Source: Synergistaceae bacterium (GTDB taxonomy: Bacteria; Synergistota; Synergistia; Synergistales; Aminobacteriaceae). Taken from it: 64,000 nt of DNA. A program made the translations under genes and the position numbers. The stretch covers positions 28,264 through 92,263 of the forward strand of contig JAHDLC010000035.1 of assembly GCA_018436595.1 (NCBI GenBank), written 5' to 3'. Shown in pieces: positions 44,419 to 52,916 of the stretch (position 1 is the stretch's first letter; each line of letters opens with the position of its first letter). The notes beneath the pieces are model-generated. The model saw only the letters and a list, made by a program, of their open reading frames with translations, ran no database searches and was not told where the DNA came from.

Positions 44419-45486
44419 ATGAGAAAAATCGTTTCCGTGCTCGCTCTGCTCCTTTTCCTGCAGGTTTTCTGCCTGCCCGGGAGGGCAGAAGAAGGGAGCT
44501 GGGAAACGCTCCACCAGCACGCCCTCTCCCTCTACCAGTCCGGCATGTTCTCCGAGGCCGTCACCGAGGGACTGAAGGCCCTCGGCGAAGCGGAGAAAAC
44601 AGCGGGACCCGACTCTCAGGAGGCGGCGTCAACTCTGGGACTTCTCGCCAACGCATGGCACAGCCTCGGACAGTATGACGAAGCCGGGCCGTACTACCTC
44701 CGTGCCCTGGCCATCCACGAGGCACGGAACGGGCCGGATCACCCGGATACCGCATCCACCCTCAACAACCTCGCCCAGCTCCGCCACTTTCAGGCCAGGT
44801 ACGCCGAATCCGAGGCCCTCTACAGGCGCGCCATAGAATCCTACGAAAAGGCCCTCGGAAAGGACGACCCGGCCCTCGCCACGCCGCTGAACAACCTCGC
44901 CGAACTCTACCGTTCGCGGGGAAACGCCGCCGCCGCCGAACCCCTGTTCTTTCGGGCCATGGCTCTCTACGAGGAGCATTTCGGCACGGACCACCCCAAC
45001 GTGGCCATGTGCCTGAACAACCTGGCCCTTCTGTACCAGGCCGGGGGCAGCCCCGACCAGGCGGAGTCAATGTTCCGCCGCGCCCTCGCCATCTTCGAGA
45101 CTCTCGGCCCCGAGCACCCCTACGTGGCAGCCTCGCTGAACAACCTGGCCCTCCTGCTCTTCGAGCAGAAAAAGGTCACGACGGCGGAGCCTCTGTTCAT
45201 ACGGGCCCTGGCCGTCTATGAAAAAAATTTCGGTGAGGGGCACCCATCAGTGGCATCGGTGATCCACAACCTGGGGGAACTGAACCGGGCAAAAGGGGAC
45301 GCAAAACAGTCGGAAGCCTATTTCAGAAGGGCCCTTGCCATCAAGGAGCGGTATCTCGGTCCTGATCATCCTTCCGTGGCCGGCACCCTGGAGAACCTCG
45401 CCGCCCTCTGCCGGGAGTCGGGACGGAAAGAAGAGGCGAAGCCTCTGGAGGAACGGGCGGCGGCCATTCGCCGCCTATACCCCTGA
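44419..45486 (+). CDS. Exported tetratricopeptide-repeat protein
   Basis: 355 residues with a signal peptide (MRKIVSVLALLLFLQVFCLPGRA). About seven 42-residue TPR units of the kinesin-light-chain type follow, recognisable from recurring LNNLA, Y...A...L..RAL.I and G.DHP..A segments. It is probably a periplasmic scaffold; the partner is unknown. AAAGGAGG precedes the ATG. It stands alone between two strong terminators. Confidence 0.88.
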   Translation: MRKIVSVLALLLFLQVFCLPGRAEEGSWETLHQHALSLYQSGMFSEAVTEGLKALGEAEKTAGPDSQEAASTLGLLANAWHSLGQYDEAGPYYLRALAIHEARNGPDHPDTASTLNNLAQLRHFQARYAESEALYRRAIESYEKALGKDDPALATPLNNLAELYRSRGNAAAAEPLFFRAMALYEEHFGTDHPNVAMCLNNLALLYQAGGSPDQAESMFRRALAIFETLGPEHPYVAASLNNLALLLFEQKKVTTAEPLFIRALAVYEKNFGEGHPSVASVIHNLGELNRAKGDAKQSEAYFRRALAIKERYLGPDHPSVAGTLENLAALCRESGRKEEAKPLEERAAAIRRLYP

Positions 45487-45532
45487 CTTTCATAACCGCC
45501 GGGAAAAAACACACTACAGGCGCCGTTCCACC

Positions 45533-45576
45533 CGCAGTCCGCAGGGAGATTCATCCTCCCGCGGACTGCGTTGTTT
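45533..45576 (+). terminator. Terminator after the TPR gene
   Basis: A 10-bp stem CGCAGTCCGC / GCGGACTGCG is extended by an inner GGGAG / CTCCC stem, followed by TTGTTTT. Confidence 0.8.
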
Positions 45577-45577
45577 T

Positions 45578-45637
45578 GCAACAGGGTTGCGTATAGATAT
45601 GGCGGGTGGTATTCTTGAAAAAATGCAACTCTGTTGC
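45578..45637. promoter_or_regulatory. Twin GCAAC-N3-GTTGC operator dyads
   Basis: Two palindromes, 45578-45590 and 45625-45637, each GCAAC-N3-GTTGC, lie 47 bases apart centre to centre. With their flanks they also form a 17-bp inverted repeat with one mismatch (TTTTGCAAC... and ...GTTGCAAAA). They bracket the likely promoter of the ModA-like gene, with a TATAGAT at 45592-45598. Confidence 0.6.
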
Positions 45638-45659
45638 AAAATATGGAGGTGTGTGCATC

Positions 45660-46394
45660 GTGTTCAAGGCAGCCCGTCTTTTTCTGCTGTTCCTGTTTCT
45701 CTTCTGCTTCTCCTTTCCCGCTTTCTCTTCCGATGATGTCTACGTTGCCGTATCCCCCGGCATAGCGCCCTGCGTCGAGGATATTTACAGCCTGTTCGCC
45801 GGAGCCGGAGGAGGCCCCATCGTTTTCGTGAAGGAAGCCACCGGCCCACTGGCGCAGAAGATGGATGCCGGCGCACCGTTCGACCTCCTGGTGGCCGCCG
45901 ACCCGGAATGGCCCGCCTGGCTCGCGGAACGGGGGAAACTGGCAGGTCTGCAGAAATGCGCCGACGGCCATCTTGTTCTCTGGGCTGAAAACAAAGAGTC
46001 CTGTTCCGAGGAAAAACTCCCCGATCTCCGCATAGCCGCCCCGGACCCGGAAACCACGTCCCACGGAATTCTCGCGGCCGGGTATCTCACGTCGGCGGGG
46101 CTCTGGGAAGAGGGGCTGGCGTCGAAGAAGATCCTCATTTCGAGAAACGCCCTCCACGCGGTTCTGGCCGTTCAGGCGGGAAGCGCCGATGCAGCCCTCA
46201 TTCCGGAGAGCCTGGCCATCGGGACGAAAGGCGCCTATATCCGGCTTGCCGTCCCGCCGATTTCCACCGTAGCCGGGCTCAATACGGCGGGAGCGTCGGA
46301 AACGGCCGGGGCGTTCTTCCGTTTCCTTCTCTCCCCCGAGGCCGCCGGAGTGTGGAAAAAATGGGGCTTTGAACCCGCAGGGGCTCCGAAATGA
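45660..46394 (+). CDS. ModA-like (molybdate/tungstate-type) periplasmic binding protein
   Basis: 244 residues with a signal peptide (about 24 residues, ending FSFPAFSS). The mature fold shows VFVKEATGPLAQKMDAGAPFDLLVAAD, the ModA-type segment contacting the oxyanion, and SADAALIPESLA later. No ModB or ModC permease genes are adjacent, so it may feed a distant transporter or act as a sensor. GTG at 45660 follows GGAGGT. Its stop overlaps the DUF364 gene start (ATGA). Confidence 0.8.
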   Translation: MFKAARLFLLFLFLFCFSFPAFSSDDVYVAVSPGIAPCVEDIYSLFAGAGGGPIVFVKEATGPLAQKMDAGAPFDLLVAADPEWPAWLAERGKLAGLQKCADGHLVLWAENKESCSEEKLPDLRIAAPDPETTSHGILAAGYLTSAGLWEEGLASKKILISRNALHAVLAVQAGSADAALIPESLAIGTKGAYIRLAVPPISTVAGLNTAGASETAGAFFRFLLSPEAAGVWKKWGFEPAGAPK

Positions 46395-47149
46395 GCGGGG
46401 CACGGGTGTTCGAACGTCTTGCGGAGACGTTCGGAAAGCGTCTGCGGAATGACTGCCCCTATCTTCTGGAGGAACCTCTCACCATAAGCTGCCTCAACGT
46501 TGACCAGGCCATAGGGAATCCTGTACCCTTCACCGACTTCGCCCTCCAGCGCGGCGAAGAGCGTCTCGTAGAGGCGGCCTTCCGGGGGGCGAAGGGGCAG
46601 GCCTTCACATCCTCCCCCTCTTCCTGGCAGGGTACTGTCGCCGATCTTCTGGACCTGCCGCCGGAAAACGACCGGAACCGCGCCTTTTTCACCGCCGGGG
46701 TCAACGCCGTCGGCAGGCATCTCGGATGGGGCGAAAAAACAGTACACTGCAGGGATGCCTCCCCCAAGCGATGCGGCGAAACGATGGGAAAACATCTTGC
46801 CGGGGAGCTGGGACCAGGCGAAAGGGTTGCCCTCGTCGGCTACCAGCCCGCCATCCTGGGGGGGCTGGCGGCGGCTCTTGGCAGCGGTCGCGTGTGTGTT
46901 CTGGATCTGAACCCGGAGAACATAGGCCGGACCGTCAGCGGAGTGACCGTCCTCGACGGGGAAAAAGACCTTCCTGCCGCCGCCTCCCGCAGCGACCTGG
47001 CCCTTGCGACCGGGTCGGCGCTGACAAACGGAACCATCGACAGCATCCTGGAGGCCTTCGGGGGGAAGCGCGTCATCTTTTTCGGGACCACCATCGCCGT
47101 CCCGGCGGCGCTCCTCGGTTTCGAGCGGCTCTGTTTCGAGTCTGAGTGA
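46391..47149 (+). CDS. DUF364-type putative heavy-metal chelation protein
   Basis: 252 residues. The N-terminal DUF4213-like part (LTISCLNVDQAIG...FTDFALQRG) is followed by a Rossmann-like DUF364 part (VALVGYQPAILGGLAAAL and DLALATGSALTNGTID). The LATGS.L.NGT segment is the most conserved feature of the family. Translational coupling to a ModA-like binding protein supports a role in oxyanion or metal handling. The function is otherwise unknown. A GC-rich dyad after the stop (about 47166-47200) lacks a T-tract. Confidence 0.75.
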   Translation: MSGARVFERLAETFGKRLRNDCPYLLEEPLTISCLNVDQAIGNPVPFTDFALQRGEERLVEAAFRGAKGQAFTSSPSSWQGTVADLLDLPPENDRNRAFFTAGVNAVGRHLGWGEKTVHCRDASPKRCGETMGKHLAGELGPGERVALVGYQPAILGGLAAALGSGRVCVLDLNPENIGRTVSGVTVLDGEKDLPAAASRSDLALATGSALTNGTIDSILEAFGGKRVIFFGTTIAVPAALLGFERLCFESE

Positions 47150-47220
47150 ACGGAATAAAACTGAACGGCGGCGCGGTCCCTTCACGGAACCGTGCCGCCG
47201 CTTCATGTGAGACCGGACCG

Positions 47221-48747
47221 TCAGTTCCCCAGGTCGTCCAGTACCCGGATCGCCGAGATCCTGTCGCCCCAGCCGAAGGAATGAAGCGTGGGAACTCGTG
47301 ACCCGGCAGGGTAGGTATGAATGGGCCGGGTATTGGAGCCGGGGTTGATGTGTTCGTAAATCTCCGCCTTTACGGAGCTTCCGACTTTTATGGAACTGAT
47401 TTTGTCGTTCCAGCTGGTGTTCGAGTTCTCCGGGAAAACTTTCGTGAGATCGAGCTCGTGCCGGTTTGCCTTGACGACGAGATGCTTTCCTCCGTAGTCC
47501 ACATGTTCGAAGAAGATGACCTCGTCAGCCCTGGGTTCCGGGATGTCGTCCTCCGGGTTCCAGTCTTTCTCCCTGATCTTGATCGAAGAGATCCTGTCCC
47601 CCCACCCGCTGCGGTGGAGATTGTCGATCCGGGTGACACCGGTTCCGTTCCCCCGGTGCTGGACGCAGGGACCTTCGTAGTTGATGTGGGTGCAGACGTA
47701 GGCCTGGGCGTTGGCCCCTATCTTCAGGGAACTTATCTCGTCGTTCCAGTTTCCGGTGGAGTCCCAGAAGGAAAGCTGCCGGAGATCGGGCAGGTTTTCC
47801 CCGACGGCATATATCCTGTGTTCGCCCTGGAAGTCCGCATCCTTGAAAAAGACTATTTCGTTCTCCAGGGGATCGGTTTCCTCCTCTCCGCCCTGCTCCG
47901 TGCCATCACCCTCTGATGTTTCACCGGACCCTCCGGTCCCGCTGCCCTGGCCGGAGCCTTCAGACTGGTCTCCCCCGGTCTCTCCCGTTCCTTCCGATCC
48001 CTGGGATCCGCCGGAAGCGTCCTCGCTTTCCGGAGTCCAGCCCCGGGCACGGACCTTCATGGAGGAGACGGCATCTTCCCACCCGGTACCGTGAAGGCTG
48101 ATGATTTCAACGGTCCCTTGCCCGTCGCCGCTGAAGACAACGGACGGCCCTCCGAAGTCGATGTCGGCGTATACGCAGAGAAGGGCGTCCTTCCCGATCT
48201 TCAGGGAACTGATTTTGTCGTTCCAGGTTTTGCCGCCTGAAATGGTCCATTGCCTGAGGTCCGGGTAATTTCCTCCCGCGGAAGGAGAGAGCATAGCTCC
48301 GTCGAAGTTGACATGTTCGAAGATCAGCACCTCATCCGGTGCCGGGACAACCCTCAGCCGGATTTTTGCCGAGGTCACCGTGTCCCCCCAGCCAAGGAGG
48401 TGCAGGTCGTCGATGAGCAGGCTGCCGGTGCCGTCTGCCTCGAAGCTGATACTGGGGCCCCTGAAATCGGAATGCTGGTACAGGATGACCCGGGCATTTT
48501 TTCCGATCGCCAGGGAGCTGATCCTGTCGTTCCATTTCCCGCCGCCGGGAATGTTGAACCTGTTGAGATTGGGGAGATCGTTGTCGTAGGAGAAGGCCAG
48601 CTGGTTTTCTCCTTCGCAGCCGGGATTCTCGAACAGGATAACCTCGAAATCCGCCGGGTTCCGGGCCTGTGCAGGAAGGGCGGAGAAAAGGAAAAGGAAA
48701 ATACACAGCATACCGAAAACCACCCTGGAATGGACCGGTGTGTTCAT
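47221..48747 (-). CDS. Secreted beta-gamma-crystallin repeat protein
   Basis: 508 residues with a signal peptide (about residues 1-28, ending PAQA). Four beta-gamma-crystallin domains follow, two before and two after an acidic Gly/Ser/Glu linker of about 60 residues. Eight calcium-binding D/N-D/N-x-x-S/T-S-type motifs can be read: NDRISS, GDTVTS, NDKISS, EDAVSS, NDEISS, GDRISS, NDKISS and GDRISA. Each domain holds one W-N-D and one G-W-x-D motif. It is likely a calcium-stabilised extracellular or periplasmic protein. ATG at 48747 follows AAGGAGG. The 48748-49078 gap holds its promoter region and that of the selenium operon. Confidence 0.85.
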   Translation of the reverse strand: MNTPVHSRVVFGMLCIFLFLFSALPAQARNPADFEVILFENPGCEGENQLAFSYDNDLPNLNRFNIPGGGKWNDRISSLAIGKNARVILYQHSDFRGPSISFEADGTGSLLIDDLHLLGWGDTVTSAKIRLRVVPAPDEVLIFEHVNFDGAMLSPSAGGNYPDLRQWTISGGKTWNDKISSLKIGKDALLCVYADIDFGGPSVVFSGDGQGTVEIISLHGTGWEDAVSSMKVRARGWTPESEDASGGSQGSEGTGETGGDQSEGSGQGSGTGGSGETSEGDGTEQGGEEETDPLENEIVFFKDADFQGEHRIYAVGENLPDLRQLSFWDSTGNWNDEISSLKIGANAQAYVCTHINYEGPCVQHRGNGTGVTRIDNLHRSGWGDRISSIKIREKDWNPEDDIPEPRADEVIFFEHVDYGGKHLVVKANRHELDLTKVFPENSNTSWNDKISSIKVGSSVKAEIYEHINPGSNTRPIHTYPAGSRVPTLHSFGWGDRISAIRVLDDLGN

Positions 48748-49078
48748 GGAAGCATCTCCTCCTTTGTGTCTGGCGGGTATCATTCTCCATGTCGATATAC
48801 TATTCCAACTGTTTTGAATTATAAAATGAAACCGGAGGGGGGTCAACCGGAACCCTCATACCGTCGTCTGTGTTTTCTCCACTGCGCAGCCAGGAAAAGC
48901 GCGGCTTTTTCCGGTGAGAATTTCTCACTGAACGCCGGGAGAAAGTCCGGGAAGATATTCCACTTTTATTTTTTGGAAAGGAAAACGGCATAGCGCGAAA
49001 TCCCTTCCGGGGTAATGAAAATTTCTCAAAAGAGTGTATGATATTGATTATAAATAGTATAACCAGGAGATGATCGGA

Positions 49079-50239
49079 TTGGCGATTTACATGAACAACG
49101 GCGCCACCACCTGGCCGAAGCCGGAGTGCGTCGCCCGGGCCATGGCCGACTTCCTCACCGGCTGCGGCGCGAATCTCGCCCGGGGAAGCGCCTCAGCACG
49201 GGACATGGGAACCTTCGACCTTGTGTTCACCTGCCGGGAGCGCCTTGCCTCCTTCTTCGGGGGATGGGAAGACGATCCCCGGTACGTCAATTTCACCGCA
49301 AACGTCACCGAATCCCTCAACGTGGTGTTCAAAGGGTATCTCAAACCCGGAATGAAAGTCCTCATCTCGTCCATGGAGCACAACGCCGTCGTGCGCCCCC
49401 TCCGCCGTCTCGAGGCCAGGGGGGTTTCCGTGGAAGTCCTGCAGTGCGACGGCGAAGGCTTTCTCCACCCCTCGACGCTCGCAAAAGCGCTCAAGGAGTC
49501 CGATGTTTCGCTGGTGGCCCTTTCCCACTGCAGCAACGTCTGCGGCACTGTACAGAACCTTGACGCCGTGGCGGAAGTCTGCCGGGAGGCGGCCGTGCCT
49601 CTTGTCGTGGACTGTGCCCAGACTGCGGGAATACTTTCCCTCGACGCTGAAAAGCTGGGGCTTGCGGCCCTCTGCTTCACGGGCCACAAGGGGCTCTTCG
49701 GGCCCCAGGGCATCGGCGGAATCCTCTGGAAGCCCGATTTCGCAGAAAAAACGGAGTGGTTCGTTGAGGGCGGCACGGGAAGCTTCTCCCACCTGGAGCT
49801 GCAGCCCGACACCATGCCCGACAAGTTCGAGGCGGGCACGCCCAACCTTCCGGGAATAGCCGGTCTTCTGGCGGCCCTGGACTGGATGGAGGAAACAGGG
49901 ATTGAAAATATCCGGCGGCGGGAAGAGTCCCTGGGGGCCCTTCTTCTTGAAGGTTTGCTTACCCTTCCCGGAGTGCAGCTCTCGGGACGGAAGACCATGG
50001 ACGGGCGCCTGCCCGTGTTCGCCGTCAACTTTGAGGGGCGGGACAACGGCATTCTCGCCGCCAGGCTGTCCGAAGACTGGGGCATCGAAACGAGGCCGGG
50101 ACTGCACTGCGCCCCTCTGGCCCACAAAACCCTTGGAACTTTCCCCGGCGGGGCCCTGCGCCTCAGCCCGGGGTGGTTCAGCACCGTGGACGAGATCCGG
50201 AAAACGGTGGATGCCCTGAAGGCGGTGCTTGCATCATGA
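49079..50239 (+). CDS. Cysteine desulfurase/selenocysteine lyase-like aminotransferase
   Basis: 386 residues, class V PLP enzyme. The PLP lysine is in FTGHKGLFGPQG (about residue 203), the PLP-stacking region is SHCSNVCGTVQ, VVDCAQTAG carries the conserved Asp, and the reactive cysteine is in RPGLHCAPLAH (about 344). It would deliver sulfur or selenium from (seleno)cysteine. Its position directly before selD points to selenium supply. The TTG at 49079 sits 9 bases after AGGAG; an ATG at 49091 is possible, while ATG 49070 overlaps the ribosome binding site. Confidence 0.88.
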   Translation: MAIYMNNGATTWPKPECVARAMADFLTGCGANLARGSASARDMGTFDLVFTCRERLASFFGGWEDDPRYVNFTANVTESLNVVFKGYLKPGMKVLISSMEHNAVVRPLRRLEARGVSVEVLQCDGEGFLHPSTLAKALKESDVSLVALSHCSNVCGTVQNLDAVAEVCREAAVPLVVDCAQTAGILSLDAEKLGLAALCFTGHKGLFGPQGIGGILWKPDFAEKTEWFVEGGTGSFSHLELQPDTMPDKFEAGTPNLPGIAGLLAALDWMEETGIENIRRREESLGALLLEGLLTLPGVQLSGRKTMDGRLPVFAVNFEGRDNGILAARLSEDWGIETRPGLHCAPLAHKTLGTFPGGALRLSPGWFSTVDEIRKTVDALKAVLAS

Positions 50240-50259
50240 ATTGCGGAGGAGGTGCGGAA

Positions 50260-51306
50260 ATGAGGCTTACAGAGCTTTCGACCACCAGCGGGTGAGCGGC
50301 GAAAATAGGTCCGGCGGACCTGGAGAAGGTGCTGAGGGATCTTCCGCTGCCATCCCATGAAAGGATCATCACGTCCTGGGGGTCCGGCGAGGATGCCGCC
50401 CTCTGGACGATAGATTCCGAGCGGGCCGGAATCCTCACTGTGGACTTCATCACCCCCGTGTCGGACGACCCCCTCACCTGGGGACAGATCGCGGCGGCGA
50501 ACTCCCTGAGCGACGTCTTCGCCATGGGCGGAAAGCCCTTCGTGGCATTGAACATCGTGGGCTTTCCAACAAAAACCCTCGAACTGGACGTGCTGAAGGA
50601 CGTCCTGCGGGGTGGGCAGGAAAAAGTGGCGGAGGCGGGAGCCTTCCTCCTGGGAGGCCACAGCGTGGACGACAGGGAACCCAAGTACGGCCTTGTCGTG
50701 TACGGAGAGGTACGTCAGGATTCCCTCTGGAAGGTAACAGGGGCACGGCCGGGAGACCTTCTTCTTCTCACGAAGCCGGTCGGCACGGGAATAGTCGCGA
50801 CAGCCGTCAAGGCGGACATGGTGGAGGACGAGGCTTCCAGGACGGAAGCCGCCCGGTGGATGACCACCCTGAACGACCTCCCGAGGCGACTCTCCCCCGA
50901 CGAATGCCGCATGGTGCATGCCTGCACGGACGTCACCGGCTTCGGGCTCGCGGGGCACGCCCTGGATATGCTTTCGGAGGGCGGCCTGAAGCTCACCCTG
51001 GGCATAGGGGACATCCCCCTTCTGCCGGGCGTCCTGGGCCTCGCCTCCAGCGGCCTCATCCCCGCCGGAACCTACAGCAACAGGATCGCCTACCAGGACA
51101 GGGTGAAGGATCCGTCGAAGCACGACGACATCCTGATGGACATGGTCTTCGACGCCCAGACCTCCGGAGGGCTTCTGATCGCCCTTGGCAGGGAGGACGC
51201 CGAAAGGCTGCTCCCGAAGATCCGGAGCTTCGGCTTCGACAGGACAGCGGTCATCGGCGAGTTCAGCGAAGGGGACGGAACGATAGAAATAACGGACGCC
51301 CTGTAG
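50260..51306 (+). CDS. selD: Selenide, water dikinase with in-frame UGA selenocysteine
   Basis: 348 residues when TGA at 50293-50295 is read as selenocysteine (residue 12) in TTSGUAAKIGP. This is the known catalytic Cys/Sec position, followed by the essential Lys. The rest shows GSGEDAAL, FITPVSDDPLTWGQIAAANSLSDVFAMGG and CTDVTGFGLAGH, all SelD hallmarks. It makes selenophosphate from selenide and ATP. ATG at 50260 follows GGAGGAGG. An automatic caller would start it at 50329 and lose the active site. A SECIS-like hairpin follows the UGA. Confidence 0.95.
50293..50321 (+). promoter_or_regulatory. UGA codon with bacterial SECIS-like hairpin
   Basis: After the TGA (50293-50295) come 11 bases, then AGGTCC-GGC-GGACCT (50307-50321), a 6-bp stem with a 3-base GGC loop. 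Distance and G-containing loop fit the bacterial SECIS that binds SelB for UGA recoding. Confidence 0.82.
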
Positions 51307-51446
51307 GCTGCGGGCTGAAATTGTCCCGTGAGTGCAGAACATTGTTTTTCATCCGCGCGCAACTTTCCGGAGCGCATGGACAGTTTGGTTGTTGGCTATT
51401 TTCTGGTATGAACCGCACCATCATTTCAGAGAAGGGTGGTTTCTTT

Positions 51447-52538
51447 ATGAAGAGTATTAACCAGGTTCTTATTTCCCGATGGGGTCCGGCTGTCACCGGA
51501 GCTTTCGTCGGAGCCGCTGCCTCGCTTCTCGTGTTCTTCGGCAATCCCGGAAACATGGGGATATGCGTTGCCTGCTTTACCCGGGACATCGCGGGGGCCC
51601 TCGGCCTTCACCGGGCAGGGGTGGTCCAGTATCTCCGGCCGGAGATCCCCGGTTTCATTCTCGGCTCATTTCTTGCCGCCTTCCTCAGCAGGGAATATCA
51701 GCCGAGATCCGGTTCCTCGCCCATTGTGAGGTTCTTTCTCGGCTTCTTCGCCATGATAGGGGCCCTTATCTTCCTCGGGTGCCCGTGGAGGGCATACGCC
51801 CGGCTGGCAGGCGGTGACTGGAACGCCATCGCCGGCATCGGCGGCCTCGCGGTCGGCATCGGCGTCGGGATCATCTTTTTGTGGAACGGCTTCAGCCTCG
51901 GCAGGGCCTCCAAGTCCCCGGCCTGGGCAGGCATCGTCATGCCTCTCGCGGCTGTTGCCCTTCTCGCCCTTCTTTTCCTCCGGCCCCTTTTCGGCCCTGA
52001 GGGGACCGGCCCTGTCTTTTTCTCGAAGAGCGGGCCGGGTGCCGCGACAGCCCCTGTTTTCATCGCATTGGGAGTCGGCCTGATAGTCGGGTGGATGGCC
52101 CAGAAAAGCCGGTTCTGCACGGTGGGAGCCCTGAGAGACCTCATCATGCTCAGGGACGGCCATCTCTTCAGCGGCGTGGCGGCCTTCCTCGTATCGGCCT
52201 TCGTCGTCAACCTGCTGCTCGGCCAGTTCAAGCCGGGGTTTGAAGGACAGCCGGTGGCTCATATGAACCACCTCTGGAACTTCATCGGGATGGCCCTTTC
52301 CGGCCTTGCCTTCACCCTTGCGGGAGGGTGCCCGGGACGCCAGTTCATTATGTCCGGGGAAGGTGACGGCGACGCCTCCATATTTGTGCTCGGCATGCTC
52401 GTCGGTGCAGGGTTCGCCCATAATTTCGCCCTTGCGAGTTCCGGGGCGGGTGTGACGGCGAACGGAATGACGGCCACGGTGATCGGCCTCGTGTTCTGCC
52501 TCGCTGTGGGCTGGCTGTTCAGAATCAAGATGGATTAA
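51447..52538 (+). CDS. yedE: YedE family selenium-metabolism membrane protein
   Basis: A 363-residue membrane protein with about ten helices of the YeeE/YedE sulfur/selenium transporter fold. Conserved cysteine segments are GICVACF, FLGCPWR, KSRFCTVGALRD and GGCPGRQF. It probably carries a selenium compound inward for SelD. ATG at 51447 follows AGAAGGGTGG and is preferred to ATG 51408, which has no ribosome binding site. The 140-base gap after selD holds no other gene. Confidence 0.87.
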   Translation: MKSINQVLISRWGPAVTGAFVGAAASLLVFFGNPGNMGICVACFTRDIAGALGLHRAGVVQYLRPEIPGFILGSFLAAFLSREYQPRSGSSPIVRFFLGFFAMIGALIFLGCPWRAYARLAGGDWNAIAGIGGLAVGIGVGIIFLWNGFSLGRASKSPAWAGIVMPLAAVALLALLFLRPLFGPEGTGPVFFSKSGPGAATAPVFIALGVGLIVGWMAQKSRFCTVGALRDLIMLRDGHLFSGVAAFLVSAFVVNLLLGQFKPGFEGQPVAHMNHLWNFIGMALSGLAFTLAGGCPGRQFIMSGEGDGDASIFVLGMLVGAGFAHNFALASSGAGVTANGMTATVIGLVFCLAVGWLFRIKMD

Positions 52539-52550
52539 GGGGGAAGAAAA

Positions 52551-52769
52551 ATGTCTGAAACTTTTGTCGTCGATGCCCGGGGCCTTTCATGCCCCCAGCC
52601 CGTGATCGAAACGCGGAAAGCCCTCGAGAAGCATTCGGGAGGGCCTGTGGAAGTGCTCGTGGATACGGTTACATCCAGAGAAAATGTCGCCCGTTACGGT
52701 GAAAGCCACGGGTGGAAAGTAGCCAGGGAAGACACGGAGGACGGTTTCAAAGTTTCCTTTACACGCTGA
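52551..52769 (+). CDS. TusA/SirA-like protein (YedF N-domain type)
   Basis: 72 residues. The CPxP motif is in DARGLSCPQPVIETRKAL, with the reactive cysteine at residue 14, and a typical beta-alpha-beta-alpha-beta pattern follows. TusA-like proteins carry persulfide or perselenide between donors and acceptors. Following yedE by 12 bases and ending the selenium operon, it likely shuttles selenium from the desulfurase or transporter to SelD. It lacks the C-terminal DsrE-like domain of full-length YedF. Confidence 0.9.
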   Translation: MSETFVVDARGLSCPQPVIETRKALEKHSGGPVEVLVDTVTSRENVARYGESHGWKVAREDTEDGFKVSFTR

Positions 52770-52782
52770 AGAGTTACCCCAT

Positions 52783-52819
52783 GAAGACCGCCGGAAGAAT
52801 CACCTGGCGGTCTTCCTTC
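52783..52819 (+). terminator. Terminator of the selenium operon
   Basis: 10-bp stem GAAGACCGCC / GGCGGTCTTC with a 13-base loop, followed by CTTCTATTT. Confidence 0.75.
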
Positions 52820-52916
52820 TATTTACCGGGAATTTTACCTCTGCATCCGGAAGGGAATTTCACAGCATCCCATAGGAGTGAGGAGACCGGCCTTTGCCTG
52901 TAATCCTTAGCAGAGC

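Noticed and set aside
50293..50295. TGA as a nonsense mutation making selD a pseudogene
   Set aside because: It falls exactly on the known Cys/Sec position, the frame is otherwise intact, and a SECIS-like hairpin follows at the right distance.
49087..51342. 751-residue minus-strand ORF opposite the desulfurase and selD
   Set aside because: Both plus-strand genes show intact catalytic motifs and ribosome binding sites; the antisense frame has neither.
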